Shown: one piece after another, positions 25,966 through 36,495 of the stretch
Layout: every line of letters begins with the position of its first letter
Numbering within the stretch: the stretch's first letter is position 1
NCBI GenBank assembly: GCA_963797185.1
Contig: CAWCON010000003.1
Location: forward strand, 248,001-312,000
Direction of reading: 5' to 3'
DNA: 64,000 nt
Source of the DNA: CAWCON01 sp963797185
Lineage (GTDB): Bacteria > Patescibacteriota > Saccharimonadia > Saccharimonadales > UBA4665
Notes under the pieces: model-generated
Databases searched by the model: none
The model's input: the letters and a program-made list of their open reading frames with translations, nothing else
Told to the model about the DNA's origin: nothing
Program-made: the position numbers and the translations under genes

Positions 25966-27080
25966 AAGTTCTGCATGTTACAAAGAAGTATCCTAATGCT
26001 CTTGGCGGTGATGCTGTTGTGGTTTCAAATCTTGAAAAACAGCAAAAGTCTAACGGACACCAAGTTATAATTTTAACAAGCAACTGCGACAGTATTATAA
26101 ATACTAAGAATGTTTATAAGTTTGGGTTGAAGGATACACCGTCTAATCTCGATAATATTACTCCTAAGAGATTGATTTCTTTATGCATGCTTTTTTTAAG
26201 TAGTTTTAGAATACTTAAAATTGAACACCCAGATATAATTCATACGCACTCAGTTGATATGGCCTTTTTTATATCTTTTGCTGCCCGTCTATACAACATT
26301 CCAGTCGTCCATACATTTCATATAGTGACTTTTTACGATAATAGCCAATCTCCTGTCAGGCGCAAAACTGAGCTTCTACTTGTACGTGGAGCCAGAGTTG
26401 CATGCATAACTGCTCCAAATGCATTTGATGTAAAGAAACTGAAAGCAGCGAAATTAAAAAATGTTACGCTAGTTCCAAATGGTGTTGACCTTAATTTTTG
26501 GGAGAATGACCCCAAAACCAAAAAAGAAAGCGAGTTTACTTTTATAACGGTTGGCCGACTTGAAGAACAAAAAGGATATGTGTATTTAATTAAGGCTGCC
26601 GCCAAGCTACGGACCAGATCTAAGAAAAAATTCAGAGTTATTATTGTAGGCGAAGGATCACTTAAATCGGAATTTGAGAGAATGGTTAAATCGCTCCATC
26701 TTGATTCATGCGTCGAACTCGTTGGTAAAAAAAATCAAAATGAAATTCGAAGACTTTACAGTTCTTCGCATGTAGCTATATACCCATCATTATATGAAGC
26801 AATGTCACTTTCTCTATTGGAAGCTTGGGCAATGCAGCTTCCCGTTATTGCAACTCGCGTAGGTATTTTAAGGGACTCAGATAATAGTGATCTGGTATTT
26901 TTAGCTAAACTCAGGAGCGAAGTCTCATTGGAGAATGCTATGCAAAAACTTATAATGGATCGACAACTTATGAGCGAGTTGAGCGAGAATGGCACCAAAA
27001 AGGTTAAAGAACTATCATGGCCTAACGTTTATCACATACTTGATGGTGTCTATGGTGGAGTAGTAACTAATGGAAAATAA
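25962..27080 (+). CDS. Family 4 glycosyltransferase
   Basis: A 372-aa GT-B enzyme. GGDAVVVSNLEKQQ is at the N-terminus, ITVGRLEEQKGYVYLI is the phosphate-binding hinge, and SLYEAMSLSLLEAWAMQLPV is the acidic donor-binding motif. The overlap is 4 bp upstream and 11 bp downstream. Same predicted pathway as its neighbours; donor and acceptor are unknown. Confidence 0.88.
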   Translation: MKVLHVTKKYPNALGGDAVVVSNLEKQQKSNGHQVIILTSNCDSIINTKNVYKFGLKDTPSNLDNITPKRLISLCMLFLSSFRILKIEHPDIIHTHSVDMAFFISFAARLYNIPVVHTFHIVTFYDNSQSPVRRKTELLLVRGARVACITAPNAFDVKKLKAAKLKNVTLVPNGVDLNFWENDPKTKKESEFTFITVGRLEEQKGYVYLIKAAAKLRTRSKKKFRVIIVGEGSLKSEFERMVKSLHLDSCVELVGKKNQNEIRRLYSSSHVAIYPSLYEAMSLSLLEAWAMQLPVIATRVGILRDSDNSDLVFLAKLRSEVSLENAMQKLIMDRQLMSELSENGTKKVKELSWPNVYHILDGVYGGVVTNGK

Positions 27081-28080
27081 ATATTTTTCTATAGTAATGC
27101 CTACATATAATGCAGCATTGACGTTAGCCGAAGCAATAGATTCTATTTTACTTCAGAAATATCCCTATTTTGAACTTATAGTGATAGACGATGGTTCAAG
27201 CGATGCATCGTTTGACCTTGCAAAAAATAAAGCAAAGGCTGACCAACGAGTGAAAGTAGTGAAAATGCCTATTAATTCAGGCGCAGCAACTGCCATGAAC
27301 TTTGGGATTTCTAAAGCTAAACATGATTGGATTGTGATTGTAGACTCAGATGCCGTAGAGCCAAATGATTGGCTGTCAACCGCTCATTCGATAGCTGTAG
27401 ATTCTAATAAAAAACCTGATGTATTTGGTGGTGGTGTAACCTTTCTCGCACCAAAAAAAGATTATTGGAAAAAAGTATTTTATTATTTTGAGCAATTGTC
27501 TTACCCTGAACAAGATTTAACATTTTCAAGGACAAAACTTTATAAGGAACCTCCCATTGCGGGTGCGAACTTATTCTTAAGTTCAGCAGCTTTAAAGAGG
27601 TATGGGTACTTTGATGTGTCGATTCGTGCTGGTTATGACAGGCTATATTTATGTAAGATTATCGAGCAGGGTGCAATGGTCAGTTACTATACAAAGTTGC
27701 GTATCGAGCATCCCCTATATGGGTACAAAAACATACGAAGTTTCTTGGCAAGAAATATTTTTTTTATGAGGTGGAAAAATTTATATATCAAGTCTATCCC
27801 AGTGATGGACAAAACGTATAGGATGGGTGCCGCGATAATGTCGGTTGCTCTCTTATTATTTTTGGTGTTACCTCTAGTATTTGGTTCAGAGTTAGGTTTG
27901 TCTTTAGATTTTTTACTGGGTTTATCTGCTTACATTTCAATCATGTTGAGACTTACTCGTATCATGCCCGTTCAGTATGCTATCGGTTATTGTTCGTTAG
28001 ATATAGTAAAAAAGATTATAAGCACATATTTATATGTGACAAAAAGACAACCAAAAAATTTAGACTGGAAAAACAGATGA
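27070..28080 (+). CDS. Family 2 glycosyltransferase with C-terminal membrane helices
   Basis: A 336-aa GT-A enzyme. FSIVMPTYNAALTLAEAI and VIDDGSSDASFDLA bind the donor, and IVDSDAVEPNDW carries the metal ligands. Two or three hydrophobic helices lie at about residues 255-310, anchoring it to the inner membrane. The C-terminus is basic. It overlaps the next gene by an ATGA. Confidence 0.85.
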   Translation: MENKYFSIVMPTYNAALTLAEAIDSILLQKYPYFELIVIDDGSSDASFDLAKNKAKADQRVKVVKMPINSGAATAMNFGISKAKHDWIVIVDSDAVEPNDWLSTAHSIAVDSNKKPDVFGGGVTFLAPKKDYWKKVFYYFEQLSYPEQDLTFSRTKLYKEPPIAGANLFLSSAALKRYGYFDVSIRAGYDRLYLCKIIEQGAMVSYYTKLRIEHPLYGYKNIRSFLARNIFFMRWKNLYIKSIPVMDKTYRMGAAIMSVALLLFLVLPLVFGSELGLSLDFLLGLSAYISIMLRLTRIMPVQYAIGYCSLDIVKKIISTYLYVTKRQPKNLDWKNR

Positions 28081-29210
28081 AGTTATTAATTTTTCCTCAA
28101 GATACAAATCCTTATCAGACGTTGCTTTACTCAAGCATGGTTGTAGGCAATCAGCTTGAATATCTTAATCCTCGTGTCAGCAACAAGTTAGAGGCTGTTT
28201 TTTATGCTCCGAGATTGAGCTATAGATTGGCCGTCTCAAGAATTAAGGGTTTTCGAATGCTACATATCCACTGGCTTTATACGTTTTCTTTACCGGCAAA
28301 AATACCTTTCTCTAAACAGATTGCATACGTGAACACAATCACATTTTTATATTTTGCGAGATTAATGGGCTACAGAATTGTATGGACAGTACACAACGTA
28401 TTACCAAATGAAGAAGTAACTAGCGATGATCTAAAAGTTCGCAAAAAACTTTCGAAAATGTCTTCCGCAAAAATAGTCCACAGTGTTGGTACGATAGATA
28501 GAATGTCTACTCTAGGCATAGATACTAGTAATTATACAGTTATACCGCACGGCAATTATACAAAGTCATATGAAAATGTAACTAAGAAGCCAGAGGCAAG
28601 AAAAGAACTTAACATACCCCAGGGAGCAAAAGTTATCTTATTTTTTGGTTTGATTAAGTCTTATAAGAACATCCCTGCTCTTCTTAAAGCGTTTGATAAT
28701 ATTACTAAAAAAAACAGTGGACTAAAACTAATTATTGCTGGCAAATCTTCGGATACCAATCTAAATAACCTATTAGATGAAGCACGAACTAAATACGGCA
28801 ATAGTATACATATCTATAACCAGTACATTGAGAGTAATCAAGTCCAAAGGTTTTTTAATGCAGCCGATGCTGTAGTGTTCCCTTTCAGAGACATTACAAC
28901 AAGCGGATCCGTACTTCTTGCGTTAACATTCGGCAAGCCAATTATTGCACCTCGTGTTGGTGCCCTAAATGATTTGCCAAAAAACGTTGGATATTTCTAT
29001 GAACCTACAGAAACAGGAGACCTAGAAAAGAAAATGCAGCTCGCTATAGACGATAATGTACAACTTGAAGAAAAGGCAGAATCTGCAAAAGCATATGCAA
29101 CTTCTTTGGCTTGGGATTTAATTGCCGAAAAGACCCAGTTAGTTTACGAAAAAATAGAGCGTAACTATAACGAAGATGGTAATTCACGTGATGACGGAGC
29201 ACAGAAATGA
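28077..29210 (+). CDS. Family 4-like glycosyltransferase
   Basis: A 377-aa GT-B enzyme starting at the ATGA overlap with the previous stop; the frame is open to 27990, inside the preceding gene. WTVHNVLPNEEV, the VIPHGNY motif and ILFFGLIKSYKNIPALLKAF followed by FPFRDITTSGSVLLALTFGK fit the GT4 fold, although the donor-site acidic motif is divergent. Part of the tightly overlapping operon. Confidence 0.8.
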   Translation: MKLLIFPQDTNPYQTLLYSSMVVGNQLEYLNPRVSNKLEAVFYAPRLSYRLAVSRIKGFRMLHIHWLYTFSLPAKIPFSKQIAYVNTITFLYFARLMGYRIVWTVHNVLPNEEVTSDDLKVRKKLSKMSSAKIVHSVGTIDRMSTLGIDTSNYTVIPHGNYTKSYENVTKKPEARKELNIPQGAKVILFFGLIKSYKNIPALLKAFDNITKKNSGLKLIIAGKSSDTNLNNLLDEARTKYGNSIHIYNQYIESNQVQRFFNAADAVVFPFRDITTSGSVLLALTFGKPIIAPRVGALNDLPKNVGYFYEPTETGDLEKKMQLAIDDNVQLEEKAESAKAYATSLAWDLIAEKTQLVYEKIERNYNEDGNSRDDGAQK

Positions 29211-30174
29211 AGAAAACTAATCATAAGAATCCAGAAACCGTGGGCTTAGAGTCGATGGGTATCTCTATTATCATAATTGTTAAGAATGACACAGGTATTG
29301 TTGCTACATTAGAGTGTGTAGCAAATGCAATAGCTGCTTCAGAAGAGAAGGTTGAGGTTATCGTTATTGACGCTTCGTCAAGTGAGGCTATGAAGAAAAT
29401 AGCTAATAACTATGAAGGCACTATTAGATGGATAAAATTCAATTCGAGACATAGTAGTGGGTCTAAAAAAACTACAATACCAGAGCAGAGAAATCTGGGT
29501 ATATCGATGACAACAGGTAAAATTATAGTTTTTATTGACGCCAATTGCACATGTAAGAAAGATTGGCTTGTTAACCTAACGACGCCGATCATAAATAAGG
29601 AAGAGAACATATGCGTAGGGGGGGTTATGGCAAGTTCGGAAAAAGATTCTAATTGGGACCCCTATCACCCGAAGCGTAATGACGGCAGTATCAAACAATA
29701 CTTGAGTTCGGCAGGAACGGGTAACATGGCCGTAAGCCGCCAGGTGTTTAGGACTGTAGGCGGTTTTGATGAAAATTTCTTATATGGTTCAGATGTTGAG
29801 TTTACTCTTAGAGCAACAGATGCAGGTTACCGCATTCGGCTCGTAGCAAATGCTGAAATAGTCCATGACTGGGGAGACATTAGAACGCAGCTTAAACGCG
29901 CATCAAAGTATGCAGAAGCGCGAGTCCGGATATATAGAAAACATCCAAAAGTATTTAAAAGACTTATTGGGGATGATTTTGTTGTGCTTGCATACCCTAT
30001 GTTTCTATTGAGTCTCCCGTTGGCTTATTTTTCCCCCCACTTCTGCTCTTGTTGCTAATACCTATAATCAAGAACATTCATAATCGACCCATCAAGACAT
30101 TTTTAATGAATAGTTGGTCTGGTATCTGTATATTAGTCAGTGTTTTAAAGAGTGCGCTGGGGATAAGCAAATGA
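29207..30174 (+). pseudogene. Family 2 glycosyltransferase, frameshifted at a C6 tract
   Basis: As read, the frame ends at 30058 (283 aa, tail FSPHFCSCC). Shifting frame at the six-C run at 30033-30038 yields a further 45 or so residues with a membrane-helix-like start (PLLLLLLIPIIKNI) and a second hydrophobic stretch, ending at TGA 30172-30174. That stop overlaps the ATG of the next gene by ATGA, like the other junctions in the operon. One extra C restores the frame. The catalytic domain (IVIDASSSEA, FDENFLYGSDVEF) is intact. This is either slipped-strand phase variation or a sequencing error. Confidence 0.8.
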
Positions 30175-32360
30175 AAGGTGTGATTACAAACAAATACTTA
30201 TCCCTTATAATGCTTTCCTTTGTCGGCGCCCTGTCCTTAGCTGCACTTTTTATTTTGCCACATAGTATATTGACAGATTGTATTAATATCGGTTTTGTTA
30301 TTGTGCTACCTGGATGGATGATAACTAGATTATGGAAGGACGACCTCGCTACTCATGAGAAATTCTTATATTCGGTAACTTTGAGTTTGTGCTTCTTGTA
30401 TGTATGTGGTCTTCTTCTTGATACGGTTCTGCCATTATTTGATGTATTAAGGCCATTGAGTATTGCTGTAATAAAGCCGACGCTTTGGCTCGCAATTAGT
30501 CTGCTTTCAATATATAGTTTACGAAGGAAAAAATTTAGATTTGCGCCGAAGCGTATAGCAGTACATGAGTCCTTGTTGCTTATAGGGGGGCTGCTAATCT
30601 CAGTACTCGTAGTCTTCGGCGCAAATCGTTTAAACACACTGCCTCAAGATTGGTTTGCTTCACTCGCATTGTTCTTTGTTCTTTTTTACGCGTTGGTTGT
30701 TGCATTCTTTACGCTAAAATATCAATCTCAAAGATTTCTGCCTGTTTATATATTTTTCATAGCCATTTCTCTGCTTTGGGAGTACTCCTTAAGAAGTCAT
30801 TACGTTTTTGGGTCTGATATTACCAGAGAGTTTTACTTTTTTACAAAGACTCTGAGTGCGGCGCGTTGGACACCATCAAAGGATCCCTATAACGACTGCC
30901 TAAGCCTTACGATATTGCCAACTCTAATCGCAAACTATACTAGGATTGGTGCTGAATTCATTTTCAAAACGGTATACCCAGCGTTATTTGCTCTTGTGCC
31001 TGTGGCTGTATATTCCATTGGCAGACGCTACTTCTCACCGTTTATTTGTTTCATGGGCAGTCTTTTTTTTATGGCTCAAACAGAATTCTTGTTTGAGGCT
31101 ACAGCTTTGAATCGTCAGGAAATTGCGTTGCTCTTCTTGTCTGTAGCATTAGTGGTCTTCTTTAATAAGAAACTATCACTCGTGAAGAGGAATAGCCTGT
31201 TTTTATTGTTTACCTTTGGTATGATTCTTTCGCACTATTCTACAACGTATGTTGCAGTGTCTGTATATTTGATAACTTACTTAATAGCTAAAGTGTACGG
31301 CATGTTGCGGCTACATTCATTACCAAAACATCATATCTCCGGAATAGCACTGTCTATTATGATCTTTGGGATAGTTTGCTGGAATTTACAGGCTACTCAG
31401 TCTTCAACTAATATCTTTATCACACTCAAACAGTCAGTGACAGAAATTCCGCAAATCTTCCAGTCGGATGCTCAAAGAAGCGACCAGGCACAACAATTAG
31501 TTGGGGGTAAGGAAGAATCAGAGAGCGAAGAATTGAAAGGTTACGTTAAGCAATCGCTTACTAAGAGTGAGGACCAAACAAGACTCACCAGTAGTATTGT
31601 TACAGTACCGACCACAGGTCCTCGTGATAAACCTCGATTAGTCTACCTATATTTTCATTCTTTAATCCCAGACTTTGTTAAAGTTGTTGTTATAAGTAGC
31701 TTATTTTTTCTCTTATTTCCAAGGAGAAAAAAAATGCCGCTCTACTATAGATTGTTGGGCTTAGTGTCTTTATCGTTGGGCGCAGTATTAGTGACAATTC
31801 CTGATCTGTCACTTGACTACAATGTAAATCGTATATATCAGCAAGCTCTCATACTACTTGCCGTCCCTACAATCTATATGATGACAAAGTTCGTCGTGGG
31901 TTTAAGAATGAAAGGAATCGTCTTTGTTGTCATTATTGTTTTTTCTTATTTGCTAATGACGACTTCTTTAATCGACAGACTGGCTTTTAACTGGGGAAAT
32001 TCAAACATTGCTAATACTAGTCAAAATTTCCTAACATTTAATACCACCGATGCTGACTATTATTCAGCAAGCTGGATAAATGTTCATCTAAATCAAGACT
32101 ATACTTTTTGTGGAGATAGATATGGTGCCCAGAAGCTAATCTCATTCGGCAGTGAACCGCTTGGAAACATAGATGATAACTTACTAGCTTGTATATCACA
32201 AAAAAAGAGTTATATATATCTAGATACAACTAACTTACTTTACGATCAATCATATTACGATATTGATGGCCAGGTATTTGGTTTTACGACACCCATCGGC
32301 CTGATTAGCGATACTAGAGATAATATATACTCGAATGGTAGTAGCAGTATTTATCAATAG
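30171..32360 (+). CDS. DUF2206-like polytopic membrane protein
   Basis: A 729-aa protein with about 12-14 membrane helices. The start is at the ATG at 30171, which matches the frameshift-corrected ATGA overlap; the frame is open to 30114. The YVFGSDITREFYFF segment, the sequence NDCLSLTILPTL and the helix SLFFMAQTEFLFEATALNRQ resemble the DUF2206 family and GT-C glycosyltransferases, which take sugars from polyprenyl-phosphate on the outer face. It would be a natural user of the lipid-linked sugar made by the 24074 enzyme. A soluble extracellular C-terminal part follows the last helix. Confidence 0.75.
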   Translation: MKGVITNKYLSLIMLSFVGALSLAALFILPHSILTDCINIGFVIVLPGWMITRLWKDDLATHEKFLYSVTLSLCFLYVCGLLLDTVLPLFDVLRPLSIAVIKPTLWLAISLLSIYSLRRKKFRFAPKRIAVHESLLLIGGLLISVLVVFGANRLNTLPQDWFASLALFFVLFYALVVAFFTLKYQSQRFLPVYIFFIAISLLWEYSLRSHYVFGSDITREFYFFTKTLSAARWTPSKDPYNDCLSLTILPTLIANYTRIGAEFIFKTVYPALFALVPVAVYSIGRRYFSPFICFMGSLFFMAQTEFLFEATALNRQEIALLFLSVALVVFFNKKLSLVKRNSLFLLFTFGMILSHYSTTYVAVSVYLITYLIAKVYGMLRLHSLPKHHISGIALSIMIFGIVCWNLQATQSSTNIFITLKQSVTEIPQIFQSDAQRSDQAQQLVGGKEESESEELKGYVKQSLTKSEDQTRLTSSIVTVPTTGPRDKPRLVYLYFHSLIPDFVKVVVISSLFFLLFPRRKKMPLYYRLLGLVSLSLGAVLVTIPDLSLDYNVNRIYQQALILLAVPTIYMMTKFVVGLRMKGIVFVVIIVFSYLLMTTSLIDRLAFNWGNSNIANTSQNFLTFNTTDADYYSASWINVHLNQDYTFCGDRYGAQKLISFGSEPLGNIDDNLLACISQKKSYIYLDTTNLLYDQSYYDIDGQVFGFTTPIGLISDTRDNIYSNGSSSIYQ

Positions 32361-32413
32361 GTCCAGATAATTATATTTCTCAACTTACTAGAATGAAAAA
32401 TGATTAAATTCAT

Positions 32414-33898
32414 ATGAATAAAAGCAATAACATTTCAACAAATAGTAGAATAGTTCGGAGTACCTTAGCTCAAGTAGTCAGCCAGATATTTGTAGCCGGG
32501 TGTGCGGTTATAATTTTGAAAATTATGACTAGAAGTATGGGCGTAAATAGGTATGGTATCTATGCCACTGCCCTAGCATTTGTCTCTACTTTTTCATTAA
32601 TGACTGACCTTGGTCTTAGTGCAATCACCGGTAGAGAGATCGCTAAAAACCCAAAAAATGCCGACGAAATCATTAGCTACAATATGGGCCTCAGAATATT
32701 CTTATGTGTCGTCATGATCCCAGCAATCATAGGTCTAAGTTATCTTTTTTACTTTCAGAACAAATCTGACCTAAGAATTGTTATTGCAGTTTTATCGGTT
32801 TACCTCTTTTTTGACGCATTTAGGTCAGTTGCGCTTGCCTATTTTACAGCGAACGTTCGCAATGATATTACCGCTTTAGTGACGGGCGCACAACAGTTTT
32901 TGCTTCTTGTTTTCAGTATTATTGTAGCTATTTTAAGTAGCTCAGTATTTGGCTTTGTAATCGCCTATGTTGCATCAAATGCAATTGGCGCAATCATGGC
33001 GATGTATGCAACACGAAGCCAAGTTAGGATAACGCCAAGAATTAATCTACGGCATTGGCGGGCAATCATTTTTATGTCAATATCCTTGGGCATTATACAA
33101 ATAGTTAATATGCTGTATCTTAAGGCAGATAGTATTTTATTATCAGTATTCAGGGGTACTAAAGAAGTTGGAATTTATAGTATTGCCTATTCTCTGGTAT
33201 TGGCATTTTTAACATTACCAAGTTTCATAATGACAGCGCTTATACCTTCTATGGCAACCACAAAAACAACCGATGACTTGTCGGTCATTGTTGAAAAAGC
33301 ATTTAGCTATATGATAATTTTTGCGTGTTTGCTAGCTGTCGGAGGTTTTGTTGTTCGTGAGAATATTGTATTAGCCGTTTCAGGCATTAGTTTTCTATCT
33401 GCAGCCACTCCGTTTGCGATTTTATGTTTTGCGTCTGCCTTCTCATACATTACGAATGTTTTTGGATTTGCTAGTGTTTCTGTCAATAAGCACCATAAGA
33501 TGGTCTACGTATCCTTAGGATCGTTAATTTTAAACGTTATATTGAATCTCTTTTTGATCCCACGCTATTCTATAGACGGTGCCGCTTGGGCAACAGTAGC
33601 TAGTGAAATCGTGGCCCTAGGATTGATTTATGTAATATATGTTAGAGAAACTGGTGCAAAGATTGCTGTATTTAAATACGTATACAAACCACTAGTTGCG
33701 GCACTTATCACATTATTTGCGTGCACTTATCTAAAGATATTGTGGAGAACGAACTCAAGTTTATTAAATACTTTTATAGCAAGTGGAGTACTATTGATAA
33801 TCTATGCTATTTTGCTCACGATATTCAGGGCGATACCGCTTGAAGTTTCGCGAATTATAGCAACACGACTAAGAGCCATTTCTGAAAATCGGCAGTAG
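32414..33898 (+). CDS. Wzx-like lipid-linked oligosaccharide flippase
   Basis: A 494-aa MATE/MOP-superfamily protein with about 12-14 helices. The N-terminal block (TLAQVVSQIFVAGCAVIIL, then MGVNRYGIYATALAF and SLMTDLGLSAITGREIAK) is characteristic of Wzx/RfbX translocases that move lipid-linked sugar repeats across the membrane. It closes the plus-strand operon. A weak hairpin (ACTCT/AGAGT) follows the stop. Confidence 0.88.
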   Translation: MNKSNNISTNSRIVRSTLAQVVSQIFVAGCAVIILKIMTRSMGVNRYGIYATALAFVSTFSLMTDLGLSAITGREIAKNPKNADEIISYNMGLRIFLCVVMIPAIIGLSYLFYFQNKSDLRIVIAVLSVYLFFDAFRSVALAYFTANVRNDITALVTGAQQFLLLVFSIIVAILSSSVFGFVIAYVASNAIGAIMAMYATRSQVRITPRINLRHWRAIIFMSISLGIIQIVNMLYLKADSILLSVFRGTKEVGIYSIAYSLVLAFLTLPSFIMTALIPSMATTKTTDDLSVIVEKAFSYMIIFACLLAVGGFVVRENIVLAVSGISFLSAATPFAILCFASAFSYITNVFGFASVSVNKHHKMVYVSLGSLILNVILNLFLIPRYSIDGAAWATVASEIVALGLIYVIYVRETGAKIAVFKYVYKPLVAALITLFACTYLKILWRTNSSLLNTFIASGVLLIIYAILLTIFRAIPLEVSRIIATRLRAISENRQ

Positions 33899-33983
33899 AA
33901 CACTCTTATTTCAGAGTTATATCGATTTAAATTAGAGACATTCTATTTCCCGGGACCGTATAGTTTTAGGTGTCTAGTAAGAG

Positions 33984-34895
33984 CTAAATAGTGTCTCGTC
34001 TCCCAAACTTTCTTATGACAAAGTCAAAATAGCCTTCTAAGATAGCTCTCATTATTAATGATGCCTTCTTGAGGCCATACTTCTTCGATATGATTGTCAG
34101 TTTATAGATATTATTTAGCGATGAAAGTAATATGACCAGAGGAAGCATCAGTGGCCGGCGTTTTTGAATAAAAAGGAGCTTATTTCTAGTCATGTAATAA
34201 TGATATAGTGGGCTGAGAAAACCACCAGTTGAAGAAGAAGCTTTATGCCAAACTAAAGCATCTACTACTAGACCAAGTTTGAAACCAGCTTTTTGGAAAC
34301 TTATTGACCAGTCCGTTTCTTCATAATATAGAAAAAATCTTTCATCCATAATTCCAACTTTTTTTATAGCCCGCACACTCAATAGCATTGCGCACCCGCT
34401 TAAACGTTCAGTATAAAGAGTACTATTAAATTGACCTCTATCTGCTCCGCCAGGTTGGGTTGTGACACCATTATGCCAATGTATTAATGAGCCAGCAAAG
34501 TATATTTCATTGCTGCCACTATGATAGATCTTAGGTGATACACCTGCTAAATCCTTTTCGTCCTGGATTCTTTTCAAGAGCTGATTCACGCAATCCACAT
34601 GTACCTTGGCATCGGGGTTAAGGATAAATATATATTCAGCATGCTTGTTGATAGCTTGAGCAATCCCAACGTTATTACCGCCAGCATAGCCTAAGTTAAC
34701 GTTTGTATTAATTAGTTTAATCGTCGGAAATTTCTTTAAAATTATATCTCTTGTTTTATCTGAGGAATTGTTGTCCACTACTATAATATCTGTTTTATAG
34801 CTAGATCTATCCAAGGAGTTTAAACACTCTTCTATGGTATCTGCGCTATTCCACGTTAATACTATACTGACAATCTTTGGTTTCTTAATTTTCAT
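33984..34895 (-). CDS. Family 2 glycosyltransferase, rhamnosyltransferase-like
   Basis: A 303-aa GT-A enzyme. VSIVLTWNSADTIEECLNSL, NTNVNLGYAGGNNVGIAQA, FILNPDAKV and MDERFFLYYEETDWS give the family motif order in full; the group includes rhamnosyltransferases. The C-terminus is basic and amphipathic and probably sits on the membrane. It faces the operon from the opposite strand. Confidence 0.88.
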   Translation of the reverse strand: MKIKKPKIVSIVLTWNSADTIEECLNSLDRSSYKTDIIVVDNNSSDKTRDIILKKFPTIKLINTNVNLGYAGGNNVGIAQAINKHAEYIFILNPDAKVHVDCVNQLLKRIQDEKDLAGVSPKIYHSGSNEIYFAGSLIHWHNGVTTQPGGADRGQFNSTLYTERLSGCAMLLSVRAIKKVGIMDERFFLYYEETDWSISFQKAGFKLGLVVDALVWHKASSSTGGFLSPLYHYYMTRNKLLFIQKRRPLMLPLVILLSSLNNIYKLTIISKKYGLKKASLIMRAILEGYFDFVIRKFGRRDTI

Positions 34896-34950
34896 ATGAG
34901 ATATTCAATGACACGATAATTTGTGTTGCTTTTGATAGTCATTCTAAGCG

Positions 34951-36252
34951 TTATCTTCCAATTCCTTTATAGATAATGCTTCTTCCGGCAAATGTATTTT
35001 TTTCTAAACAATTCCGTCCATCAATAATGATTTTAATTCCAGCTTTTTCAAAATCGTCTGCAACCAAGTTTTTGTATTGGGTGTGAGCAGTTGCAATGAT
35101 TACGATGTTGACTTTACTTAGAACATCTAGAATCTTAGATTTACTAGTTGCTTTAATTGTTTCAACTCCGTCCATATTATCTACATATGGATCGGTAGCA
35201 ACTACGGGGATGCTAGATTGTTGTAAGAGTGAGATTACTTTCAATGATGGACTTTCTCTGATATCACCCACGTCAGGTTTGTAGGATAATCCCAATACTG
35301 CTACCTTGGCACTCAGTGGTTCAATCTTGCTATCAAGCATTAATTTTCTTAAACAGTCGACTGCATACTGGGGCATATCATTGTTGATTTCTCTAGCAAT
35401 AGACAGAAACCTATGATTGAAGCCGTTATTTTTTGCATATTCAATTAAATAATATGGATCCACAGGTATGCAGTGACCACCTACGCCTATTCCTGGGTAG
35501 TGAGCCATAAATGAAAAAGGCTTTGTTGAAGCACCTTCAATTACATTTACAATGTCAATACCCAACTTATCGAATGACATCGCAAGTTCATTAACAAAGG
35601 CGATATTTATGTCTCTAAATGAGTTCTCTACAACCTTTACTGCCTCTGCTTCTTTGGCCGTACCCATCTTCTTTATTGGGGCATCTAAGACGTCTGAGTA
35701 AAATATATATGCCAAGTCTAGCCCCTTACTACTGGAGGCTCCTAATACTCTAGGTATGTTTCTGACGTTCCACTTGGTGTCACCGGGGTTAATTCTTTCA
35801 GGACAATGTGCAATATAAAAGTCTATGTTGCACTTGAGTCCCGAATTGGATTCTATGAGCGGTACGATTACTTCGTCACAGACACCTGGGTTAATGGTCG
35901 ATTCTATAATTATGAGCTGACCTTTTATCATGCTTTTTGCAACAGATATAGTCGCATTGACTAGCATGGTCAAGTCTGGCATGTGACTCTCATCAACTGG
36001 TGTTGGCACACATATAATTATGCTTTTAACGCTGCTTAAGCAGGAGTAATCTGAGGTTGCTTGTATGGGATATGTTTTTAATTTCTTCTCGATTTCTTTA
36101 TCATAAAAGGGTGCTCTTGATGTATTTATCATTTCTATTTTAGACTTATCATTTTCTATGCCTGTAACATCGTAACCCTTCTCGCTAGCTAATAAAGCCA
36201 ATGGAAGGCCAACGTATCCCAATCCAACAATACCGATTTTTGTATTCGACAT
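34951..36252 (-). CDS. UDP-sugar 6-dehydrogenase (UDP-ManNAc / UDP-GlcNAc type)
   Basis: A 433-aa nucleotide-sugar dehydrogenase. GIVGLGYVGLPLALLASEKG is the Rossmann NAD motif, CVPTPVDE follows, and GVGGHCIPVDPYYL contains the catalytic Cys; the C-terminal DVGDIRESPSLKVI block is standard. It oxidises the C6 alcohol of a UDP-hexose or UDP-HexNAc to the uronic acid. The length and the GGHCIPVDP motif favour the WecC/TviB/WbpA side over UDP-glucose dehydrogenase, so the glycan probably contains an amino-sugar uronic acid. Confidence 0.85.
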   Translation of the reverse strand: MSNTKIGIVGLGYVGLPLALLASEKGYDVTGIENDKSKIEMINTSRAPFYDKEIEKKLKTYPIQATSDYSCLSSVKSIIICVPTPVDESHMPDLTMLVNATISVAKSMIKGQLIIIESTINPGVCDEVIVPLIESNSGLKCNIDFYIAHCPERINPGDTKWNVRNIPRVLGASSSKGLDLAYIFYSDVLDAPIKKMGTAKEAEAVKVVENSFRDINIAFVNELAMSFDKLGIDIVNVIEGASTKPFSFMAHYPGIGVGGHCIPVDPYYLIEYAKNNGFNHRFLSIAREINNDMPQYAVDCLRKLMLDSKIEPLSAKVAVLGLSYKPDVGDIRESPSLKVISLLQQSSIPVVATDPYVDNMDGVETIKATSKSKILDVLSKVNIVIIATAHTQYKNLVADDFEKAGIKIIIDGRNCLEKNTFAGRSIIYKGIGR

Positions 36253-36495
36253 AATCCTTGCCCCAGCTATAAGATGATCAATTCCTTAATATCCTACAAG
36301 TAAATCAACTAAAAAACAATAACTATAAAACATAACCACAAAAAACCAAAAAATTTTACGTCGGTGTCTCTCAATATTAATTGTCATTAGGATGACATTT
36401 TAATAGAATAAAAAAGATCTTCTTGATAGGCATAACAATCGTTTAGCTCAGCCAATCAATTAAATTTGTTTGATCTACCTGTTATGATTAAAAGC

